Assembly (NCBI RefSeq): GCF_963931955.1
Contig: NZ_OZ008337.1
Span: forward strand, 1,178,001-1,242,000
Origin: Wolbachia endosymbiont (group A) of Longitarsus flavicornis
GTDB lineage: Bacteria; Pseudomonadota; Alphaproteobacteria; Rickettsiales; Anaplasmataceae
Direction: 5' to 3'
Length of the DNA: 64,000 nucleotides
The notes below the pieces were generated by a model that made no database searches, was not told the origin of the DNA, and was given only the letters and a program-made list of their open reading frames with translations. The translations under genes and the position numbers were made by a program. This document shows, in pieces, positions 27,943 through 39,239 of this stretch; position 1 is the stretch's first letter, and each line of letters opens with the position of its first letter.

Positions 27943-28836
27943 AGACTTCTTTCAAAATTGTTAGAGGGAGTGTAAGATGAAGTATTTGAAAGCATGAAAT
28001 ATAAGGAAATAGAAAAGTTAGAAGGAGAAAAGTTTCGACGTTTAACAGGGGTAAAAAAAGCAACATTTGAGCGAATGGTAGAAATTCTAGAAGTGGAGGA
28101 TAAAAGAAAAAAAGCTAGAAGTGGAAGAAAAAGTAAACTTTGCATAGAAGACAGGCTACTTATGGCACTGGAATATATAAGAGAATATCGTACATATTTT
28201 CATATTGGGCAAAGCTATGGCATGAGTGAAAGTAACAGTTTTAAAATAATAAGATAGGTAGAAGACATATTAATAAAACATCCAGATTTTGCATTACCAG
28301 GAAAAAAAGAGCTATTAAAGAGTGATGTAGAATATGAAGTTTTAGTAATAGACGGAACTGAAACGCCAGTAGAGAGACCAAAAAAAAGCAAAAGCCCTTC
28401 TACTCTGGAAAGAAAAAAAGGCATACTATAAAAACACAAATAGTAACAGAGAAGAAGAGTAAAAAAGTCATATGCACATCTTTCTCGAATGGTAGAAAAC
28501 ACGATTTTCGGATGTTTAGAGAATCAAAGGTAGCAATATTACCGGACACCAAAATCTTAGCTGATGCCGGCTACAGGGGAATGCAGAAGATACACAAAAA
28601 TGTTGTATTACCGCACAGGAAAATGAAAAAGAATCCGTTAAGCAAAGAACAAAAAAAAGAGAACAGGGCACTTATGAGCCAAAGGGCAATTGTTGAAAAC
28701 GTAATTGGCTTATTGAAAAGGTTTAAAATCATCTCGGACAGGTATAGAAACCGACGAAAACGTTTTGGTTTAAGGTTTAATTTGATTGCTGCAATTCACA
28801 ATTTTGAGCTCCATACATGAATTTTGAAAGAAGTCT
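27943..28836 (+). mobile_element. IS5-family (ISL2-like) element, right-arm copy, 894 bp
   Basis: Mirror copy of the element at 26514-27407, with the same 17-bp ends. The two copies point inward with their transposase starts and bracket the spacer, giving a composite-transposon-like arrangement. Confidence 0.88.
27994..28820 (+). pseudogene. Transposase of the right-arm IS, with nonsense codon and frame change
   Basis: Same three segments as the left copy: the N-terminal frame 27994-28257 ending in TAG, a middle segment through VIDGTE, an A-run frame change near 28379-28386, and the C-terminal frame 28512-28820. Confidence 0.8.
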
Positions 28837-29091
28837 AATGTCTATCATTCTTATCTTATATTACAAAAAAATCAGTCAGTAACTCCCTGCTCAGATAATC
28901 TCTATTCTAAATCTATTAAAATTACGCAATTAAAGACATATCTTGTATAATACTTCTAATGCTACTTTTAGCAAAAATTTGTGAATATGGTTAGAACAGT
29001 AAGTAGAAGAGAGCCTGTATGCTATCAACCTTTTTTGCAGCGAAGTTATATGAGCACATCATGGAAGTTTGTATATTAAATTAGGAGTTTT

Positions 29092-30006
29092 GTGGATTAC
29101 AGACTAAGAGCTTATTTACTTGGAGTTATCTGGTTTATACTTAGTTTATTTAGTAGTGTAGCTAATGATACTATATCAAAATATCTAAGTTTACATCTCC
29201 AAAGTTTTGAAGTAATCTTTTTCCGCTTTTTATTTAGCACTATTACCCTTGTACCTTTTATGCTTTACTATGGAAGAGAAGCTTTTAAAACAAGTCAAAT
29301 ATCTATTCAGATAACTAGAGGAGTATTGTTATTTGTTGGAATAACCTTGTGGACCTATGGGTTAGCTATTTTTCCCATAGTAACTGCAACAATTATAAGT
29401 TTTTCTATACCATTATTTGTTATACTTCTTGCAATCCCTTTACTAAATGAAAATATAATTTGGCAAAGATGGTCAGTAACTGTTATTGGCTTTGTTGGTA
29501 TTGCTATTACTACCAAAGCTTATAGTGAAGACTTTAATCCTAAAATTTTTATTTTTATTGTATCTACATTAATCTTTGCTATATTAGACATACTTAATAA
29601 GAAACTCGCAATAAAAGAGTCAGTAATAAGTATGTTATTTTATTCAGCTCTAACAACAACTATTTTTTCCACTGTGCCTTTGCTGTTTTATTGGCATTTG
29701 CCTTCCTTGTTAGAATTAGTATTACTACTGATTTTGGGAATTAATTCAAATCTAATTCTGTTCTTCATATTAAAAGCTTTTACTCTTGCAGATGCTACTG
29801 CACTTGCACCATATAGATACATAGAGCTAATAATTTCTGCAATAGTAACATATGTTATGTTTAATGAGTTGCCTGATAAAAGTGCTTTGTATGGTATTTT
29901 AATATTAATACCATCGACTTTGTTTATAGTTTATTCAGAAAGTAAAGTAATTAAGAAAAATAATGTATGCAACGCTAGAGTAAAAATTTATGACTCTAAT
30001 TGTTAA
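29092..30006 (+). CDS. EamA/DMT-family transporter (cluster gene 11, right)
   Basis: Product identical to the left-arm protein at 25344-26258. GTG start at 29092 with AGGAG just upstream. Being on the plus strand, it leads a two-gene unit with the dehydrogenase that follows. Confidence 0.82.
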   Translation: MDYRLRAYLLGVIWFILSLFSSVANDTISKYLSLHLQSFEVIFFRFLFSTITLVPFMLYYGREAFKTSQISIQITRGVLLFVGITLWTYGLAIFPIVTATIISFSIPLFVILLAIPLLNENIIWQRWSVTVIGFVGIAITTKAYSEDFNPKIFIFIVSTLIFAILDILNKKLAIKESVISMLFYSALTTTIFSTVPLLFYWHLPSLLELVLLLILGINSNLILFFILKAFTLADATALAPYRYIELIISAIVTYVMFNELPDKSALYGILILIPSTLFIVYSESKVIKKNNVCNARVKIYDSNC

Positions 30007-30070
30007 TGATGTTCTTTTTAAATGTTTAAGCAGTTGAGCTACATTAGGATATTTTTAAGGTAATGACAAG

Positions 30071-31384
30071 ATGTATATAACCATTATAGGAATAGGGTAT
30101 GTAGGTTTAGTATCTTGTGCAATGTTATCAGAGCAGGGTCATAACGTTGATTGCATTGACATAAATACTAAGAAGATTGAATTATTGAAATTAGGAAAAA
30201 TTCCTATATATGAGCCTGGATTAGCAGACTATTTAGAGAATAATATAAAGTTACAAAGGATAAGATTCTTCGATTCGTATTCTCAAATAAATCCCAACAC
30301 AGAAGTAGTGTTTGTAACTGTAGATACTCCATCAGACTCCTTAGGAAATGCGGATTTAAAAAATGTATATAATTCAATAAGTAAAGTTTCTGAGAGAGTT
30401 AATCAAGATTGCTTAATAGTTATAAAATCAACTATTCCTCCTGGTACTACAAAAAATATATATAATTATTTATCTAATAAGGGCTACAACTTTGATTTGG
30501 GAGTTAATCCAGAGTTTCTCAAGCAAGGCTCTGCAGTATCAGATTTTTTATATCCAGATAGAATAATAATAGGAGTAAAAACTAAGCGAGCTAGAGTAAA
30601 ACTAGAAGCTATATATAGATCATTTACAGATAGGAATATTCCGTTAATAGTCACTGATACAGTTACAGCTGAAATGATTAAATATGCTTCTAATGCCTTT
30701 CTAGCAACAAAAATTGCTTTTATCAATGAAATGGCAGGTTTATGTGAGATGTTAGAAGCAGACATCGACCTTTTAGCTAATGGCATGGGGATGGACCATA
30801 GAATAGGTAGGGAATTTCTAAAAGCTGGCCCAGGATTTGGAGGATCCTGTTTTCCTAAAGATTTGTCAGCTTTGATAAGGATTGCTGAAGATCATAATGT
30901 CAAGCTACAAATTTTAAATTCAGTTAAGGAATCTAACTATAATCATATAACAAACATCGCTAAAAAGGTAGAATATGCTCTAAATGGAGCTCAAAATAAA
31001 AAAATAGCGATATGGGGGCTAACTTTTAAACCTGGTACTGATGATGTAAGAAATAGTCCAGCTATAGATGTCGCAAAATTGTTAGTGAATAACAACGCTA
31101 AAATTACTGCATATGACCCAGTGGGAATGAATAATGCTAGGCAAGTTCTAAAGGATATAGAGTACGCGGATAACGCTATAGAAGCTGCAAGGGGCGCAGA
31201 AGCCTTGTTATTGTTAACGGAGTGGAGGGAATTTAAAAGTCAAGACTTTGTAATTTTAAAGGATGTTATGGCTACACCTAATATTTTTGACTTTCGTAAT
31301 TTATTAGATAGTGAACTGTTGCTAAGATATGGTTACAATGTTTACTCTCTGGGCAAAAAATCTAAGTTTACCTGGGAAGTTTAA
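30071..31384 (+). CDS. UDP-glucose 6-dehydrogenase-type enzyme (cluster gene 10, right)
   Basis: Identical 437-residue product, with the catalytic Cys260 codon at 30848. The gene ends 2 bp from the convergent MFS gene, so transcription from both sides must end or collide here. Confidence 0.88.
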   Translation: MYITIIGIGYVGLVSCAMLSEQGHNVDCIDINTKKIELLKLGKIPIYEPGLADYLENNIKLQRIRFFDSYSQINPNTEVVFVTVDTPSDSLGNADLKNVYNSISKVSERVNQDCLIVIKSTIPPGTTKNIYNYLSNKGYNFDLGVNPEFLKQGSAVSDFLYPDRIIIGVKTKRARVKLEAIYRSFTDRNIPLIVTDTVTAEMIKYASNAFLATKIAFINEMAGLCEMLEADIDLLANGMGMDHRIGREFLKAGPGFGGSCFPKDLSALIRIAEDHNVKLQILNSVKESNYNHITNIAKKVEYALNGAQNKKIAIWGLTFKPGTDDVRNSPAIDVAKLLVNNNAKITAYDPVGMNNARQVLKDIEYADNAIEAARGAEALLLLTEWREFKSQDFVILKDVMATPNIFDFRNLLDSELLLRYGYNVYSLGKKSKFTWEV

Positions 31385-31386
31385 TG

Positions 31387-32616
31387 TTAAGAAATATTCC
31401 CTATGTCAACTTTATGCAGTTGTTTTAGGTTCCTGCTTGATAATACGCAAAAGCAAATGGATATAATAACAGAACAAATAAAGAAGAATGAGAACATCAT
31501 GTTATTACCAAAACATTCCACAAGTAACCCTAAAACTACACATGAAAATATTGAACTTGCAATATACCCAAATAATCCTGTCAAGCTTACAATTGTACAT
31601 ACATTATTTTGTGGAGCAATGTCTACAGCTATAACACCTGTTAGTACTTGTACTCCAAATATAAAAAATCCTGATAAAGCTGCACCAAGACTCATAAGAA
31701 CTATGTTTTGACAAAAGTTCATTCCAATAAAAGTGAGTGCTATACCCAGCATGTAAAGTAATGCTAGCAAACTTCTATTTTGAAAGAAATACATATCACT
31801 AATTCTTCCTGTGATTAAAGTTCCAAGGATTCCACCCAAATCATAGACACCTGTGATTAGTGAGGATTGTACAAGAGAGATTTGTAATCTATCTTTTAAA
31901 ATTATAGGAAACCAAAAGAAGATTCCCATTTTTATAATATAAGTACAAAAAGTAGCATAACATAGAAACCATATGGAACTTGTCACCTTAATGCCAATTT
32001 TAGGTTTCTGCACCTTATAGATAGTAGGAGTAGTACTTTCTCTGTAATATGCTTTTAATGTTATGTAAATTCCAAAAAGTAAGCATAAGAGGCCAGAATA
32101 CAAAAATGCACTTTTTACACCATATATTTTGATTATACTTGGTAACACAATTAAAGTAAGGCAAGAACCAAGTTGCTGAGATGCACTCATAACCCCCCAC
32201 AATGATGCAATTGAAGAGATACTAGAGTTTGTAATCATAAACTTGGTAATAGCTGGCCAACCTACTCCTTGTGCCCAAGCTAATAATATCAATGTTAACA
32301 GTAATAAGGTTAGGTTATTGTATGATAAAATTATACCAATGGTTGATATTCCAGTTACAATATTGCATAGCCCAAACATAAATAATGGATTATCTTTGAA
32401 GTCCATGATTATCCCGTTAAAGAATTTCGATACTCCGTAAAAAAAAGAAAAGCAGGCAAAAAAATAGCTTAATTTTACATGGTCAGTATCTATTAACAGT
32501 GGTAGAGCAATTGGTATACTCTGCCTTGAGAAGTAAAGTAGCACATATCCAAAAAAGAATAGTAAATATTGAAAGAAAACAAAGTTCACACCTATTCCCC
32601 AAACAGTTCCATGCAA
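31387..32616 (-). CDS. Major facilitator superfamily transporter (cluster gene 9, right)
   Basis: Identical product to 22734-23963, with the same choice between the TTG start at 32616 and the GTG at 32589. It is the last gene of the right-arm operon. Confidence 0.82.
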   Translation of the reverse strand: MHGTVWGIGVNFVFFQYLLFFFGYVLLYFSRQSIPIALPLLIDTDHVKLSYFFACFSFFYGVSKFFNGIIMDFKDNPLFMFGLCNIVTGISTIGIILSYNNLTLLLLTLILLAWAQGVGWPAITKFMITNSSISSIASLWGVMSASQQLGSCLTLIVLPSIIKIYGVKSAFLYSGLLCLLFGIYITLKAYYRESTTPTIYKVQKPKIGIKVTSSIWFLCYATFCTYIIKMGIFFWFPIILKDRLQISLVQSSLITGVYDLGGILGTLITGRISDMYFFQNRSLLALLYMLGIALTFIGMNFCQNIVLMSLGAALSGFFIFGVQVLTGVIAVDIAPQNNVCTIVSLTGLFGYIASSIFSCVVLGLLVECFGNNMMFSFFFICSVIISICFCVLSSRNLKQLHKVDIGNIS

Positions 32617-32701
32617 ATACTAGCATAATACTATGTTGGTATAATATTGTTTTACAAGAAGTTTGCAAACCATTAATGTAGAAAATTGATAACAATCGAA
32701 A

Positions 32702-33745
32702 TTACCTATTCAGTATCTTTCTTATAGTAGATATAGTAGTATTAATATCTTCACAGCTTATATCTCTATGTGTTATAACTCTGATTTTACCTCTTATGTT
32801 AGCCATCCTAATTCCATAATTTGTCATTAGTATATTTATTAATTCTTGAGCAGATATACAATCAGTACGTAATGAGAAATACGCTATATTAGTTTTGTAT
32901 AGGTCAATATTGATTATAACTTGATCTATAGAGCTAAGACCTTTTATAAGGTGCTGCATTTTTTTATGATCTTCTATTAAAGAATTCATGTTGTTGTTGA
33001 GAGCATATAAACATGCAGCTGAAATAATGCCAGCTTGGTGCATACCTCCGCCAATTTGAAACTTATAGTACCAAGCTTTTTCAATAAACTCTTCACTTCC
33101 AGCCAATACTGCACCCATTGGAGCGCCTAATCCCTTACTAAAATCAATAAACACCGAATCAAAATAATTTGCATATTCTTTTGGAGATATTTTAGCATAA
33201 GCACAAGCATTGAACAGCCTTGCTCCATCTAAATGAGAGGATACGTCGTTCTTTTTGCAGAGACTTGAGATCTCTTGAATATACTCTAAAGGCCACACAG
33301 CTCCACCACCAAAATTCGTTGTTTGTTCGACAGAAACAAGCCCAACTTTTGGAACATTCCTTAAGCTAGGACGAGTAATAAACTCAACGATTTGCTCTCC
33401 AGTAAATATTCCTCTTGTTCCTTTAATAGGTAAAGGAGTGGCATGTGCCTGGGCTGCAATTAATCCAGATTGCACTATTAATGGATGCGAAGTTTCATCG
33501 AGTAACAAATAATCACCAGGTCTTTGAATGTGCACTTTATAAGCAATTACATTACACATCGTTCCCGAAATCAAAAATATTCCTGCTGGCTTACCTAATA
33601 TTTTACATGTGGTTTCTATTAATTCGTTTACAGTTGGATCTTCACATGCAGCTTCATTTCCAACTTTTGCTTTAGCCATTACTTCCCTCATTTCAGATGA
33701 AGGATTAGTGTTTGAATCGCTAAAGAAATCTATTTTTACTCTCAT
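32702..33745 (-). CDS. Threonine aldolase-like lyase, paralogue B (cluster gene 8, right)
   Basis: Identical 347-residue product. Start and the preceding stop overlap in ATGA at 33742-33745. Confidence 0.82.
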   Translation of the reverse strand: MRVKIDFFSDSNTNPSSEMREVMAKAKVGNEAACEDPTVNELIETTCKILGKPAGIFLISGTMCNVIAYKVHIQRPGDYLLLDETSHPLIVQSGLIAAQAHATPLPIKGTRGIFTGEQIVEFITRPSLRNVPKVGLVSVEQTTNFGGGAVWPLEYIQEISSLCKKNDVSSHLDGARLFNACAYAKISPKEYANYFDSVFIDFSKGLGAPMGAVLAGSEEFIEKAWYYKFQIGGGMHQAGIISAACLYALNNNMNSLIEDHKKMQHLIKGLSSIDQVIINIDLYKTNIAYFSLRTDCISAQELINILMTNYGIRMANIRGKIRVITHRDISCEDINTTISTIRKILNR

Positions 33746-34791
33746 ACTAAATTTAATACAACCTCCTTTATAATTTCAGCAGCATTTATTATGTCTGCTT
33801 CCTCTATACCAAGATGAACAACTGCTCTTATATGAGATTCGAGCCAAGGAAAGAGCAATAAACCATAAGCTTGGCATTTACTCAAAAAAAACTCATTAGT
33901 CACATTTAGTTCTTTTATACTAAAGCTTACTATGTTAGTTTCTGGATAAGGTAGTATCAGCTTTACATGTGGAATTTCTTTAATCTTGTCTGCAAACAAT
34001 TTAGCGAGCTTATTATCTTCTTTAAGCCTAGAGATATTATTCTGTAGTACATATTTTGCTGCATTAGCGCAGTACCCAATTTGATGATAACCACTCCCCA
34101 ACCAAACCTGTAACTTCTTAGCCTTTTCAATTATCTCTCTTTTACCCATAAGCATTGAACCAAAAGGAGCTCCAAGTCCTTTAGTAAAAGAAAAGCTCAT
34201 TGTATCTACATATTTAGCATAGTCAGCTAAAGCAACATTTGTTTCAGCATGAGCATTAAATATTCTCGCACCATCTAAATGAAGACTTATATTGTGAGCT
34301 TTTAAGAAATTATATAACTCTACTTGTTTCTTAAAAGGATAAATTTTACCGTTAAACCCGTTTATACTATTTTCTATAGAAACTAGACTCACCTGAGCAA
34401 AAATTTTATATCTCGGTTTAGAGTTAATAGCATATTCTACTTCATCAATATCTAAGATTCCGGTATTATTCCTAATACAGTTAAACACTATACTATTTAC
34501 TTTTGCATTGCCTGCACTATCGAAAAAATTAACATGATAATTATAATGAGTAATTAGTTCATCACCAGGACTTGTTTGACTGGCAATAGCTAACCTATTT
34601 GCAAGCATACCACTGGTTACGAACAATGCTTCTTCTACTTTGAATAATTGTTTACAATATTCCGATAAGTTGTTACAGCTTTTGTCTTCACCGTAAGCAA
34701 AATCTCCAACGATTGCACTACTTATTGCGTGTATAACGTTGGAGCTTTGTAAAGTTGTAGTGTCACTTCTCAGGTCGATAGTTTTTTCCAT
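33742..34791 (-). CDS. Threonine aldolase-like lyase, paralogue A (cluster gene 7, right)
   Basis: Identical 349-residue product with cofactor lysine K204. Its first 29 bp lie inside the end of the ABC transporter gene. Confidence 0.82.
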   Translation of the reverse strand: MEKTIDLRSDTTTLQSSNVIHAISSAIVGDFAYGEDKSCNNLSEYCKQLFKVEEALFVTSGMLANRLAIASQTSPGDELITHYNYHVNFFDSAGNAKVNSIVFNCIRNNTGILDIDEVEYAINSKPRYKIFAQVSLVSIENSINGFNGKIYPFKKQVELYNFLKAHNISLHLDGARIFNAHAETNVALADYAKYVDTMSFSFTKGLGAPFGSMLMGKREIIEKAKKLQVWLGSGYHQIGYCANAAKYVLQNNISRLKEDNKLAKLFADKIKEIPHVKLILPYPETNIVSFSIKELNVTNEFFLSKCQAYGLLLFPWLESHIRAVVHLGIEEADIINAAEIIKEVVLNLV

Positions 34792-36568
34792 TTTCTTTTT
34801 TGATATTTAGACAGCCAATTTGAGCATCCCAAAGTTCTTTATAAAGACCTTTCTTGCAAACTAGTTCAGAATGTTTACCATCTTGGACAATTTTTCCTTT
34901 GTCAAATACTAGAATTCGGTCCATATGTAAAAGTGTAGAAATACGGTGTGCTATAGTAATGGTGGTTTTATTTTCCATCAACTTAAATAAACTCATTTGA
35001 ATTGTTTTCTCTGTTATAGAATCTAACTGACTAGTTGGCTCATCGAGAAATAATATCGGAGCGTTTTTTAGAAATGCTCTCGCTATGATTATTCTTTGTC
35101 TTTCCCCTCCAGATAGCTTTATACCTTTTTCTCCAACTATAGTTTCATATTGATCGGGTAGAGTCATAATAAAATCGTGAATACCAGCTAGCTTGGCAGC
35201 TCTCATTATTTCTTTGACAGTAGATCGAAGTTTACCATACATAATATTTGCTAAAATAGTATCATGAAATAACAATGGGTCTTGAGGTATTACAGATATG
35301 TGCTGCCTCAAAGAACTCTGTGTAACTTCCGATACTACTTGATTATCAATCTGTATATTACCTTTTTTAACATCAAATAGTCTTAGGATTAGGTTTATAA
35401 AAGTAGATTTACCACCTCCAGAATAACCAATTAGACCTACTTTTTCGCAAGGATTAATAGTAACTGAAAAATCTTGAAATAATGGCTTCTGACCTTCATA
35501 AGAAAAAGAAACATTATTAAATGTTATCTTTCTGCTTAATATATTTAATTCCTTAGCGTTTTTCTTATCTTGAATTTCCGGTACAGTAGTTAAGATTGGC
35601 AATGCATATAAAACTTTGCCAAAGTGAGCAGAAAATTGGGTAAGATTTTTAGTTAAATGGTTAAGAAACTCTACAATGGATATATTAATTCCAAGTACAA
35701 GAGCAATATCTCCTATTGCAATTTTGTTCAATTGATAATCATGGATTAAAAAATACAAATTTACTGCTTGTAGTAGGTCAAATGAATAGCCATATATAAA
35801 CCAAAGCCAAAAGTATGCCCATTGTAATTTTCTTTCTGCAATAGTTTTTTTCTTGCATACTTGAAAAAATTTATGCCTCTCATGCGCTTGCCGAGAAAAT
35901 AACCTTACTGATATAACATTTAAAATACTGTCGGCTATACCCGCTATTACTTGTGAACTTTGTTTAGAATGATCATCGGCTAATCTGGTAAGCACCCGAA
36001 AACTGAAAACCGAAATCAAAATAAAAATGTTCACCCAAATGAATGTAGCTATTGCAAACTTTATATTTACTAGTGATAAAGTATAAATAGCCAAGATTAA
36101 TGCTATACTATAACTAAAGAAACAGTCTATAAGCAGTCTTATTAGCTCTATCACACTATCCATTAAGTTACTGACCTTATATACTAAACTTCCGGATAGG
36201 TTGTTTTGATAATAGGAATGGTCTTGCTGAAGCAGCCTGTAAAAAGACATATCAGCTATTTTTTGACGCATTGAGGTAAACATTCGAATGTCAACAAAAT
36301 AGCCATAGAATCTAAAAGCAGTAGTAATAAGTAATGCCATACAAACATAAGCGCTTACAGGTAATAAAAGATTTTCAATTACATTACCTTCTTGATATTT
36401 TACAGCTGTATCTAAGATATTTTTTACTAAATACTTTCTAAAAGATAAATCAACAGCCACTACTAGGGCAACCAGGAACATTACAAGCACATTAAGCTTA
36501 AACTTGGATAAGATATTCAAAATGAACACCAATATATACTTGAAACTACCAACTCTACTTTTGTTCAT
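34763..36568 (-). CDS. ABC-type exporter (cluster gene 6, right)
   Basis: Identical 601-residue half-transporter, with all ATPase motifs intact. Both arms thus encode a complete, potentially functional exporter, doubling its dose. Confidence 0.9.
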   Translation of the reverse strand: MNKSRVGSFKYILVFILNILSKFKLNVLVMFLVALVVAVDLSFRKYLVKNILDTAVKYQEGNVIENLLLPVSAYVCMALLITTAFRFYGYFVDIRMFTSMRQKIADMSFYRLLQQDHSYYQNNLSGSLVYKVSNLMDSVIELIRLLIDCFFSYSIALILAIYTLSLVNIKFAIATFIWVNIFILISVFSFRVLTRLADDHSKQSSQVIAGIADSILNVISVRLFSRQAHERHKFFQVCKKKTIAERKLQWAYFWLWFIYGYSFDLLQAVNLYFLIHDYQLNKIAIGDIALVLGINISIVEFLNHLTKNLTQFSAHFGKVLYALPILTTVPEIQDKKNAKELNILSRKITFNNVSFSYEGQKPLFQDFSVTINPCEKVGLIGYSGGGKSTFINLILRLFDVKKGNIQIDNQVVSEVTQSSLRQHISVIPQDPLLFHDTILANIMYGKLRSTVKEIMRAAKLAGIHDFIMTLPDQYETIVGEKGIKLSGGERQRIIIARAFLKNAPILFLDEPTSQLDSITEKTIQMSLFKLMENKTTITIAHRISTLLHMDRILVFDKGKIVQDGKHSELVCKKGLYKELWDAQIGCLNIKKENGKNYRPEK

Positions 36569-37558
36569 TTATAATGCTAGCTCCACCACATTGACTTTTT
36601 TATTGAGAAATACAAGCAGTGAAAACCATAAATTTTTGTATATTTTTCCTGAAATGTCTCCAGCATCATGTAGTGCTGACGCTTGATTCAGAATAAGTAG
36701 TTTATATAAATCTCGCTTAGCTTCAGCAGTGTTGACCTCAGAAATATTTGTAGTTGTGTCTGTAATAAAGGCTAACCAGCTCTTAATAAGTTCTTCCATA
36801 TTTTTTATTTTTATACTTTCCTGGCGACGAAATAATGATAAGTATTCTCTCAGTATAAATTCTGTTAATGCACCACAGTTTAATATACCAAAAACTGAAG
36901 GCTGAGGTTTTGGCACACAAGGAAGACTTTTATCTTTTACAACCCATCTCGTAACATAAGCAAACCTATCTTTAGCATCTATATTCTTATCACTACCATG
37001 CCATAACCGTGAATCAAAAACTATCGCATCTCCTGCTGAAATAGGTAGTGACTTAATTTTATAATTTTCCCGGTTATCCGAGTATTGATCCAAAAAGTAT
37101 GGATGCCAAAAATCAACTAGAGGCTGTATTTTCCAGTTGTGACTATCTTCTATAACTTGTAGTGCACCTGAAGTTTTATTGACATTATTCAAAGCTAGCC
37201 AAACAGAAAAATGATAAGGGTCATTAAAGCTATAAGAGATGTCCTGATGGAAGGGAACTGCATCTATTAAATCAGCAGTTTTACATATAACATTTGATTT
37301 TTTCTGCAGTATCTGGCATTGAAGTGACTTTTCAAGATAATTTTTAATAATTTTATCTAATACTTGAGATACAATTCTAGTTACCTGAGATGACGTGCCC
37401 CATCTGCCGGTACAGTTTAAGTAGTCAGAAGTTGAAACACTTAGTTCTTGGGATAGCTTTGATATCTTATTTGTTATATCACTTAAAGACTGAGTTATTA
37501 GCTCTAAAGGAACCAGATTTTTGATAATAAAAAAACCATTTTTTTGTAATGTTTCCAT
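36569..37558 (-). CDS. Phytanoyl-CoA dioxygenase-like hydroxylase (cluster gene 5, right)
   Basis: Identical product, with the HxD...H iron site preserved. The start at 37558 mirrors the preferred ATG of the left copy; the frame is open to 37579. Confidence 0.8.
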   Translation of the reverse strand: METLQKNGFFIIKNLVPLELITQSLSDITNKISKLSQELSVSTSDYLNCTGRWGTSSQVTRIVSQVLDKIIKNYLEKSLQCQILQKKSNVICKTADLIDAVPFHQDISYSFNDPYHFSVWLALNNVNKTSGALQVIEDSHNWKIQPLVDFWHPYFLDQYSDNRENYKIKSLPISAGDAIVFDSRLWHGSDKNIDAKDRFAYVTRWVVKDKSLPCVPKPQPSVFGILNCGALTEFILREYLSLFRRQESIKIKNMEELIKSWLAFITDTTTNISEVNTAEAKRDLYKLLILNQASALHDAGDISGKIYKNLWFSLLVFLNKKVNVVELAL

Positions 37559-37562
37559 ATGA

Positions 37563-39239
37563 TTAACACCTGACATCAATAACTGATAAGTAATCTGTTA
37601 AAGGTATAACAGCAAAAATTTTGAATCCTTTTACTTGTTTGAGTATTTTTTCCCAATCGCTTAATGTTCTTAGTTTACCTCCTGTTTCAACCATGACATT
37701 AATATCTACAGAGCCTCCAGCTGGAGAGCGGTAATCTAAAATAGTTTCTATCAATAAAATACGAGATATTCCTTTGACCAATTTTAAATAAGATAATACT
37801 TTATCATCATCATAATGCTGTAGAAAGCGGCAAAAGACACCTAATTCATAATTTGTAGCTGATAGTTCTTCCTGAGTTATAAGTTTGACTTTTAAATTTT
37901 CTACTAACTGTCTTGGCACTTTATGTTCGTTATATAGGCCTATGGAACCTTTATTGTGTATATCAGAATAAGCAAGAAATAAAGAGTGTACACCAAATAG
38001 CAATATATTCTTAGCACCATCTATATTAATCCTAGAATTAAACTCTTTAGTATCAAACCTAGAATATCCTAGCAATGCTTGGTAAAACGCTATTTTCTTA
38101 TCTTCTGATGCTTCTCTTTCCTTAAAAGATTCAAATGAAGAGATTGACTTCTGTTTTAGTATATCGGCAATCTTTAACCAATTCTTTTCAGCGGCAACTC
38201 TTGCCCACATCGTTGCTGCTTTTGGCAAAAATGGTATTTCCTTAAAACACTTACCTTTTGATGATAGTTGCCATAAGTCCTTGTCCTTATCGTAATCAAT
38301 AAACCCTATTTCCCACAACGCCCTTAACAGCCTTTCTAGATTTGGTACGATAATGTTTAACTTTTTAGATAAAAACGGCACAGTTGCAGGTAAAATATTT
38401 AACAAATCAAGTTCAATAGCAACGCTTGTTAGGTAAGTTTTCCAAAAGGCTGAAAGTTCTGCAGAAATCCTATGCACTTGAGATTCTTTACCTAAATCAA
38501 AAATACTAAACTTTACATTTCCGGTAATATCGATTTGTCCTAACACACCTTCAAAAGTTTCAACTTTTGCCATCCCATTATAAAATGCTTCTACCATTTT
38601 AAATCTCTGCTGGTAAACAGGATCACCATTAATATCTATATGAAACCAACCATGTTGATCTTCTGCAATAGAATACCCTTTATGAAAAACATTAAGTTTT
38701 TTATACCATTTATTATGTACTAACTTTCCATGATGATTAATATGTGTAGCTTTACCATCCTTATAGACTACAGCGATACCATCCTTAAAATCTCCAACAT
38801 AATCATATTCCTCCTGATAAATCCTGTTGCCATTTAAATTAATATGAAAACATTTATCATGTCTTCTAACTACACAAATATCTTCCTGATAATTTCCAAT
38901 CCATTGATACAACTGTTTGTATACTCTACATCCAGATGAATCAATATGGTAACACCCTGTATCATCTTCTACGGCCGCTCTATTAAAGTAGAATCCAAAA
39001 GTTTTTAGAAATCTATGATGATAAACTGCTTCTCCTCTTACATTGATATGATAAGCACCTGTCTGATCATAAACCGGTGCAAGACCGGGCTCATGAAATT
39101 TACCAACCTTTATAAACCTATCTTCATACAAAGGATTTCCTAGTAATTCGTGAAAACTCTCACACGGTGAAATTTTAATAGATTTAAGATTATCTTTGAT
39201 TAATTGATCAAAGGTTTTCTCATGTTGCATGTTTTGCAT
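37563..39239 (-). CDS. WG-repeat/O-methyltransferase-like fusion (cluster gene 4, right)
   Basis: Identical 558-residue product with the same degenerate SAM loop. The shared degeneration shows it predates the duplication or homogenisation of the arms. Confidence 0.7.
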   Translation of the reverse strand: MQNMQHEKTFDQLIKDNLKSIKISPCESFHELLGNPLYEDRFIKVGKFHEPGLAPVYDQTGAYHINVRGEAVYHHRFLKTFGFYFNRAAVEDDTGCYHIDSSGCRVYKQLYQWIGNYQEDICVVRRHDKCFHINLNGNRIYQEEYDYVGDFKDGIAVVYKDGKATHINHHGKLVHNKWYKKLNVFHKGYSIAEDQHGWFHIDINGDPVYQQRFKMVEAFYNGMAKVETFEGVLGQIDITGNVKFSIFDLGKESQVHRISAELSAFWKTYLTSVAIELDLLNILPATVPFLSKKLNIIVPNLERLLRALWEIGFIDYDKDKDLWQLSSKGKCFKEIPFLPKAATMWARVAAEKNWLKIADILKQKSISSFESFKEREASEDKKIAFYQALLGYSRFDTKEFNSRINIDGAKNILLFGVHSLFLAYSDIHNKGSIGLYNEHKVPRQLVENLKVKLITQEELSATNYELGVFCRFLQHYDDDKVLSYLKLVKGISRILLIETILDYRSPAGGSVDINVMVETGGKLRTLSDWEKILKQVKGFKIFAVIPLTDYLSVIDVRC